Part shown: positions 50,903 through 55,092 of the stretch, one piece after another | How the letters are laid out: every line of letters starts with the position of its first letter | How positions within the stretch are numbered: the first letter of the stretch is position 1 | NCBI GenBank assembly: GCA_021776025.1 | Contig: JAJFGR010000013.1 | Span: forward strand, 1-55,092 | Reading direction: 5' to 3' | DNA: 55,092 bases | Source: Alphaproteobacteria bacterium | Lineage (GTDB): Bacteria > Pseudomonadota > Alphaproteobacteria > Micavibrionales > Micavibrionaceae | The notes under the pieces: model-generated | Seen by the model: only the letters and a program-made list of their open reading frames with translations | The model's database searches: none | What the model was told of the DNA's origin: nothing | Position numbers and translations under genes: made by a program

Positions 50903-51856
50903 ATGATTGAAGATACAAAACCTTGGGCTGTAGAAATTACGGATCTCAAAAAAACCTATAAAGGGAATAAGAAAAGCCCGGGCGAGGAAGCGCTGAAGGG
51001 CGTGTCTTTGAACGTGCCGCGCGGTTCGATCTTTGGGCTTTTGGGGCCGAACGGCGCGGGGAAGTCGACGATCATCAATATTATGGCCGGGCTGGTCACC
51101 AAAACATCGGGCCGGGTTAAAATCTGGGATAGCGATATTGATGAGGATTTGCGCAAGTGCAAGGCGGCGATTGGCGTGGTGCCGCAGGAAATAAACGAAG
51201 ATGCGTTTTTTACGCCCGCCGCTTTGCTTGATTTGATGGCCGGGTTTTACGGTGTGCCGAAAAAAGATCGCCGCACGGCAGAGCTTTTGGAAATGGTTGG
51301 CCTCTCGGATAAAGCCGAGGCGTACACCCGCACTTTATCGGGCGGGATGAAACGCCGTTTGATGGTCGCCAAAGCGATGGTCCACAGTCCGCCGATTTTG
51401 GTATTGGATGAGCCTACAGCCGGCGTGGATGTGGAGCTGCGTAAACAGCTTTGGGAGAATGTACGCGGGCTTAATAAACAGGGCGTGACAATTTTGCTGA
51501 CCACCCATTATCTGGAAGAAGCCGAAGAGCTGTGCGATGAAATTGCGATTATCAATCACGGGGAAGTAATTGTCCATGAAACGACCGAGGCGCTGGTGAG
51601 CCGGATTGAAGGTAAGGAAATTCGCTTCCGGCTTGATCGGCCGATGGAAGATATTGGCACGGTTTTAGCTGGGTTTGTTGCGGAAAAAACCGGGAAGCGC
51701 AGCGTGATTATTCGTTATAACCCTTCGGAAACCGAAGTGGGCGCGATGATTGAAGCCATTCAAAAGGCCGGGTACGGGATTGTCGATATTTCAACTGATG
51801 ACAGCGATTTGGAAGATGTGTTCTTGCAGTTAACGGGTAGCTCTGCTACCTCATAG
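50903..51856 (+). CDS. ABC transporter ATP-binding protein, YadG-like
   Basis: This 317-residue protein has Walker A GPNGAGKST, signature LSGGMKRRL, Walker B ILVLDEPTAG, and the switch histidine in LLTTHYLEEAEE. The C-terminal extension (residues ~230-317) is typical of ABC-2 exporter ATPases such as YadG and NodI. No permease gene is adjacent. The next gene is tRNA-Arg, eight bases before the start of which this gene ends, and then an integrated element. The partner may lie beyond the element or elsewhere. Confidence 0.9.
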   Translation: MIEDTKPWAVEITDLKKTYKGNKKSPGEEALKGVSLNVPRGSIFGLLGPNGAGKSTIINIMAGLVTKTSGRVKIWDSDIDEDLRKCKAAIGVVPQEINEDAFFTPAALLDLMAGFYGVPKKDRRTAELLEMVGLSDKAEAYTRTLSGGMKRRLMVAKAMVHSPPILVLDEPTAGVDVELRKQLWENVRGLNKQGVTILLTTHYLEEAEELCDEIAIINHGEVIVHETTEALVSRIEGKEIRFRLDRPMEDIGTVLAGFVAEKTGKRSVIIRYNPSETEVGAMIEAIQKAGYGIVDISTDDSDLEDVFLQLTGSSATS

Positions 51857-51862
51857 CGATAA

Positions 51863-51938
51863 GCGCTCGTAGCTCAGGGGATAGAGCACTGGTTTCCGGA
51901 ACCAGGGGTCGAAGGTTCGAATCCTTCCGAGCGCACCA
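51863..51938 (+). tRNA. tRNA-Arg (anticodon CCG)
   Basis: The 76-base tRNA has acceptor strands GCGCTCG and CGAGCGC, a D arm with GCTC/GAGC, an anticodon arm CTGGT-TTCCGGA-ACCAG presenting CCG, a T arm GAAGG-TTCGAAT-CCTTC, and an encoded CCA. An integrase gene ends inside it on the opposite strand. The intact 3' half fits an attachment site restored by integration. Confidence 0.96.
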
Positions 51939-53448
51939 TCTTGTTTTCGTCCCCTGAAATACCACTTAACGCCTTGAAAGGTAAGGCGGTTTCTGGGGTT
52001 CGAAATCCTTCTCCACGGACATACCTTAATTTGTCCGTAAAAGTAAGTTTCATCACTGTATGGCGGTCTTCCATACGGCCTGTATCCCAGAGCTGATAAG
52101 GGTTTGCAAGAAAATCCATCGCGGTTCGAAAACTTTTATCAAAGTCTCTGATCGGGCGTCCACAATTAGAGATTTTTTCCTGCATCACTTGCTTATCGAA
52201 CTGAAGCTGGCCTATGCGCTTTTCATAGGCGCTGACGACGCTATCAGATTCCGCATCCACAATGCGGTCAAGTAATTGTTCGATCTTACGTTCACCTTTA
52301 GAGATTTCCAGCTCCAGTGATTTACTATGGTCTTTCTGGGAAGCAACGCGATAACCCCAAAGGTCTTTAAACATGGCCAAGGCCAAGTTGAAAAGCTCTT
52401 TAGTGGGTTTTAGCGACAAAAGGAACTGCTCAAATTCATCTTCAATAACATCGCGTCGAATAGATTTGCGATAACTAGAGCATCCTTTTTGAAAGCACAT
52501 GTAATACGGGTGTCGGGCTGAGCGTCCCTTAGCCCAACAAGCTGTCAGGTTGTGGCCACACTCACCGCAAGAGACATATCCCCTCAGAGGGAAGTCCAGG
52601 TTCAGGTTTTTGCGTGCAGGTGCTTTAGCATTGGATGTTAAACGATCCTGAATGGCTTTGAACGTTTCGAGACTGATTAAACCTTCATGTCGCCCCGGCC
52701 TTAAGCTCACCTGCCAGTCCTCGGATTCTATGTATCCTGCATAAAATACCCGCGTTAAAAGATTTGTGACTCTCTGAGGGTGCACTTCACCTTTTCGATT
52801 TTTCGGAAACTCGGGAAAGGATTCCAAAAAGCGTTTAATTTCAACTTGTATCTGAAAACGCCCATTGGCGTAGCCTTCCAGAGCCTCTTGAACAATACTT
52901 GCTAAATGCTCGTCTCTCACAAGAATTTTGCCTTGTCCCGAAGTTTTCTGATAGCGAAAGCCTATAGGAGCTTGAAAAACCCAATAACCATTCTTTAATC
53001 GTGATTTCATGCGATTCAGCGTTTGTTCTGAGTTCTTCTGGCGCTGATGCTGAGAAACACTTGCCAGCAGGTTTTCAACCAGGACGGAATCTGAGTCCTC
53101 ACCAAATTCAATCGACGGCGATTCTAGAGTAGCACCAGCCTTGGCGATAGCAGCCCTAAGCTGGAGGTGCGCATCCAAGCCTCGCGCCAGCCGCGAAATA
53201 TCATCAATAATGGCAACACGCGGGTTTTTGCGGTATTTGCTCAAATGCTTGAGCATGGCCTGCATTCCAGGGCGCTTAATTAAGCTGCCTGAAACATCGT
53301 CTGTAAAAACCGCTTCAACTTCATAGCCCTTATATTTGGCGTATTCTCTGCAACGGGTCTCTTGCGAGCCAAGGCCATCACCCCTTGTCGTTTGGGTCTT
53401 ATTGGATACCCGGCAATAAATGACAGCCTTCATTTCTTTATTCGTCAT
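51874..53448 (-). CDS. Large serine recombinase (site-specific integrase)
   Basis: This 524-residue protein has a resolvase-type catalytic domain (YCRVSNKTQ, catalytic Ser15; VSGSLIKRPGMQAML; ISRLARGLDAHL), a recombinase domain (~155-265), a zinc ribbon with Cys294, Cys297, Cys318 and Cys323, and a coiled coil (~370-430). It would integrate and excise the element. The ATG at 53448 has AGGGGTGAG upstream. The last 21 codons (from Met504) are read from tRNA-Arg antisense and end in a TGA at 51874-51876, so the tail is a by-product of the insertion site. Most integrases in tRNA genes are tyrosine recombinases. Confidence 0.92.
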   Translation of the reverse strand: MTNKEMKAVIYCRVSNKTQTTRGDGLGSQETRCREYAKYKGYEVEAVFTDDVSGSLIKRPGMQAMLKHLSKYRKNPRVAIIDDISRLARGLDAHLQLRAAIAKAGATLESPSIEFGEDSDSVLVENLLASVSQHQRQKNSEQTLNRMKSRLKNGYWVFQAPIGFRYQKTSGQGKILVRDEHLASIVQEALEGYANGRFQIQVEIKRFLESFPEFPKNRKGEVHPQRVTNLLTRVFYAGYIESEDWQVSLRPGRHEGLISLETFKAIQDRLTSNAKAPARKNLNLDFPLRGYVSCGECGHNLTACWAKGRSARHPYYMCFQKGCSSYRKSIRRDVIEDEFEQFLLSLKPTKELFNLALAMFKDLWGYRVASQKDHSKSLELEISKGERKIEQLLDRIVDAESDSVVSAYEKRIGQLQFDKQVMQEKISNCGRPIRDFDKSFRTAMDFLANPYQLWDTGRMEDRHTVMKLTFTDKLRYVRGEGFRTPETALPFKALSGISGDENKMVRSEGFEPSTPGSGNQCSIP

Positions 53449-53752
53449 GTCTCACCCCTTTTGAGTTAATCGGCCCATCTTGCCCGTCTATATTCTGAGC
53501 ATGGAGAGATTCCTGCTTTTCAGACGAAGATGGGAGTAGCTGTATTGAATCTACCCCAAATCCTATATCAACGAAAGCCGCCATGATTTGCCAGATAGTT
53601 TTTAACAGCTCTGCTTCTTCTTCCTCGCTTAAGTTAAAGTCTTTGACGTGCTCATTATATTTTTTTAGATCGCACTGAGGCGGCTCGATCACGGGTTGAT
53701 CTTGAGCCGTAAGCCATTGCTCATTCAAGCCAAATTTATCTTTGTCAGTCAA
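53438..53752 (-). CDS. Small acidic protein upstream of the recombinase
   Basis: This 104-residue protein (TDKDKFGLNEQWLTAQDQPVI, then LSEEEEAELLKTIWQIMAAFVDIGFGVDSIQ) has a central amphipathic helix of unknown role. The start is a TTG at 53752 with a strong AGGAGG seven bases upstream. The frame is open further upstream but without such a site. It overlaps the recombinase start by 11 bases, so the two are coupled, and it may be an accessory factor of the recombinase. Confidence 0.65.
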   Translation of the reverse strand: MTDKDKFGLNEQWLTAQDQPVIEPPQCDLKKYNEHVKDFNLSEEEEAELLKTIWQIMAAFVDIGFGVDSIQLLPSSSEKQESLHAQNIDGQDGPINSKGVRHDE

Positions 53753-53976
53753 AGCCTTTCCTCCTTTCGCGCTAGATATATCACCTTGCTTGTGCAGGCG
53801 ATTGGAGTGGAATGAGAGAAGCGACGTAAAAGCGATTTGCGTAAAATTGTGCAAACTCTTTTGTCTTTGGAAGACATAATCGCAAGTAAAGAACGTGCGA
53901 TGCGCAGCATATGTATATTCATATTACGTCCTTATCTGTTAATAATTTCTTAAATTATTCTGTATAAGCCGACTTT

Positions 53977-54363
53977 TTATCTCTCCCAAACTGGCTCTGA
54001 CTGCCGATTTTGCTGCGGCGCACTTTGACGCTGCACACTAAAATGGTCGAGCTGAGCTTGCCTTTGTTCTCTTAACCATGCCTGGTCAAAAAATACTTTT
54101 TTCAATTCATAAGAATTCCTTGGCTTTAATTCAGGAAATGGTTTTTGGCTTTTAATCATTTGCGAACCGCTACCAGAATCTTCTCGCCTACAAAAATCAG
54201 AGCCTGGATGGTTTTCCTGAGAAAGTGTGTTCCCAAGCTTTCTGGTCTCAAATTGCGAACGTATTGACCCCGCCCGCTGTAAACTGGGTGGGGCGCAATC
54301 ACGTAAACTTGGCTCTCGCATCGAAAAACTGATGCGAGAGTTTTCGCTATCGTGCGCGGCCAC
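53977..54363 (-). CDS. Small hydrophilic protein of the integrated element
   Basis: This protein of about 128 residues is rich in Arg, Gln and Ser, with a C-terminal helix (FFDQAWLREQRQAQLDHFSVQ). It has no family I can name. I prefer a GTG start at 54363 because AAAGGAG lies eight bases upstream. An in-frame ATG at 54414 lacks such a site and overlaps the preceding gene more. It overlaps the stop of that gene by 17 bases. Confidence 0.5.
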   Translation of the reverse strand: MAAHDSENSRISFSMREPSLRDCAPPSLQRAGSIRSQFETRKLGNTLSQENHPGSDFCRREDSGSGSQMIKSQKPFPELKPRNSYELKKVFFDQAWLREQRQAQLDHFSVQRQSAPQQNRQSEPVWER

Positions 54364-54631
54364 GGCTTGGTCTCCTTTCGTGATTGTGTTCAGAGGTTTG
54401 AGATTGGCGTTCATTTTCGAAAGTGTTCATACGCTCTTCGCGTAATTCTCGCAATGTGACGCGGCCATTCACAGGAATGGACTCCAGTTGGATGTCATAG
54501 CCCTGGCCATCCTTGTGTTGCCAGGCCGCACCGACTCGGTTAAATACGGGTTTGCCTTGTTTGGTTTCCTTAACGTTATAGGCGATAAAATCCGGTTTAC
54601 GACTAACGCTGTCGTTTGCTTTTTCACTCAT
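54347..54631 (-). CDS. Conserved small protein of conjugative-element type
   Basis: This 94-residue protein starts MSEKANDSVSRKPDFIAYNV and contains FNRVGAAWQHKDGQGYDIQL and PVNGRVTLREL. I recall small proteins with this RKPDF...FNRVGAAW...HKDGKG pattern in alphaproteobacterial plasmids and integrative elements; their function is unknown to me. The fold is probably a small beta-barrel. The ATG at 54631 is preceded by GGAGAAATAGTT. Confidence 0.7.
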   Translation of the reverse strand: MSEKANDSVSRKPDFIAYNVKETKQGKPVFNRVGAAWQHKDGQGYDIQLESIPVNGRVTLRELREERMNTFENERQSQTSEHNHERRPSRGRAR

Positions 54632-54711
54632 AACTATTTCTCCAAAACCTGCCTTCACAAAAAATTTAAACGTTCACCAGCCGAAGGCTGTAGCTGGAAA
54701 ACGAAGAAAAC

Positions 54712-54999
54712 CTATCGGTTGTTATTGTCTCGACGATCAATGATCGTGAAGACGGGGCAGCCACCCCTTGCTACGAAATTCACGAATCCTCGTGACCCCA
54801 GATACTCACAGCTCAGCATATGGCGATGAGTACCACGCTGTTCGTAGGTGTATTGAATTCGCAAATGTGGGCCTATGGGCGAAATGATAAATATTGCAAC
54901 CATGAGCAACGGCCATCGCGTTAAAATTCCCGCTACGCTGCGTATAATGCTCGCAAACACGCGCCCCCAACGTATGCGTTTTGGTTTGTAGTAGCTCAT
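54712..54999 (-). CDS. Small membrane protein of conjugative-element type
   Basis: This 95-residue protein has one hydrophobic helix (LLMVAIFIISPIGPHL, ~residues 31-46) and a motif IQYTYEQRG...LSCEYLGSRGFVNF...CPVFTIID. I recall similar short proteins (SPISPHLRWQYTYR, YLGSRGFV) in alphaproteobacterial mobile elements, function unknown. The ATG follows GGAGGCAGTTTTCG. Confidence 0.68.
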   Translation of the reverse strand: MSYYKPKRIRWGRVFASIIRSVAGILTRWPLLMVAIFIISPIGPHLRIQYTYEQRGTHRHMLSCEYLGSRGFVNFVARGGCPVFTIIDRRDNNNR

Positions 55000-55092
55000 C
55001 GAAAACTGCCTCCACGTAATCTGATTTTCACTTTTTTAAGGAATACTTTTCCATGAAACGGATTTACTCCTGCCTGTTTACGCCAGGGGTGT
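55000..55092. other. Right edge of window
   Basis: These 93 bases hold the ribosome-binding site of the gene at 54712-54999 and perhaps the end of a further minus-strand gene. Too little is visible to call a frame. Confidence 0.3.

Larger units (their letters stand above)
51863..55092. mobile_element. Integrated element at tRNA-Arg, left end in window
   Basis: A serine recombinase gene ends within tRNA-Arg, and four small genes behind it resemble those of conjugative or mobilisable elements. The left junction must lie in or next to the tRNA 3' half (51901-51938). The right junction is beyond the window, so size and type remain open. The genes all point toward the tRNA. Confidence 0.7.

Overview
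The window looks like a chromosomal segment of an alphaproteobacterium with moderate GC content. Four things point there: a circularly permuted, two-piece tmRNA gene (45527-45890) with an ANDN-type tag; an alphaproteobacterial-type SspB adaptor (48823-49362); a regulator carrying a CtrA-type DNA-binding domain (28420-29799); and an hflK-hflC-Do protease cluster divergent from mrp. The lineage within the class cannot be fixed from the sequence alone.

Left part (1-9100). Two RTX-type proteins with related type I secretion C-termini lie here: the tail of one (3-593), then a 1288-residue protein with C-type-lectin-like, H-type-lectin-like and LamG-like modules preceded by a near-consensus Fur box. 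tRNA-Tyr lies between them. Next come a decayed peptidase S51 gene, a proline iminopeptidase-like hydrolase and, on the minus strand, a translationally coupled pair of a DUF1611 (DgcN-like) protein and a PLP racemase.

9500-18500. A TetR regulator is divergent from a four-gene operon: DUF2339 membrane protein, two paralogous lipase-like hydrolases (one exported, one not), and a fused MFS/PlsC/acyl-CoA-synthetase protein. Two similar inverted repeats sit between the regulator and the operon. Together this looks like a membrane-lipid remodelling unit. A broken MerR gene follows.

18700-27200. A complete queC-queD-queE-queF operon makes the queuosine precursor preQ1. Next to it is an iron module (beta-barrel-like protein divergent from a cupredoxin and an FTR1 permease) with two Fur-like boxes, then assorted single genes: a formyltransferase, an orphan FlgC-like rod protein, a MAPEG protein and two DMT exporters.

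27200-35600. Branched-chain amino-acid synthesis: ilvC with its own promoter and terminator, and ilvB preceded by a leader peptide plus terminator (a classical attenuator), with two unrecognised genes between ilvB and ilvN. Between these blocks lie the unusual multi-winged-helix CtrA-like regulator and a hydrolase-OsmC fusion.

35600-51900. Housekeeping genes: miaA, a GNAT acetyltransferase, a DegP/Do protease, hflC and hflK (minus strand); mrp, a redoxin, folA, folB and thyA; the tmRNA; an O-antigen-ligase-like polymerase; SspB; an esterase; an EF-hand protein; and an ABC ATPase. The tmRNA tag is long and carries the ANDNS motif twice, and the gene for the adaptor that should read such tags lies about 3 kb away.

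51863-55092. The window ends in an integrated element: a large serine recombinase whose last 21 codons lie inside tRNA-Arg(CCG), followed by small genes resembling accessory genes of conjugative elements. The element runs past the right edge.
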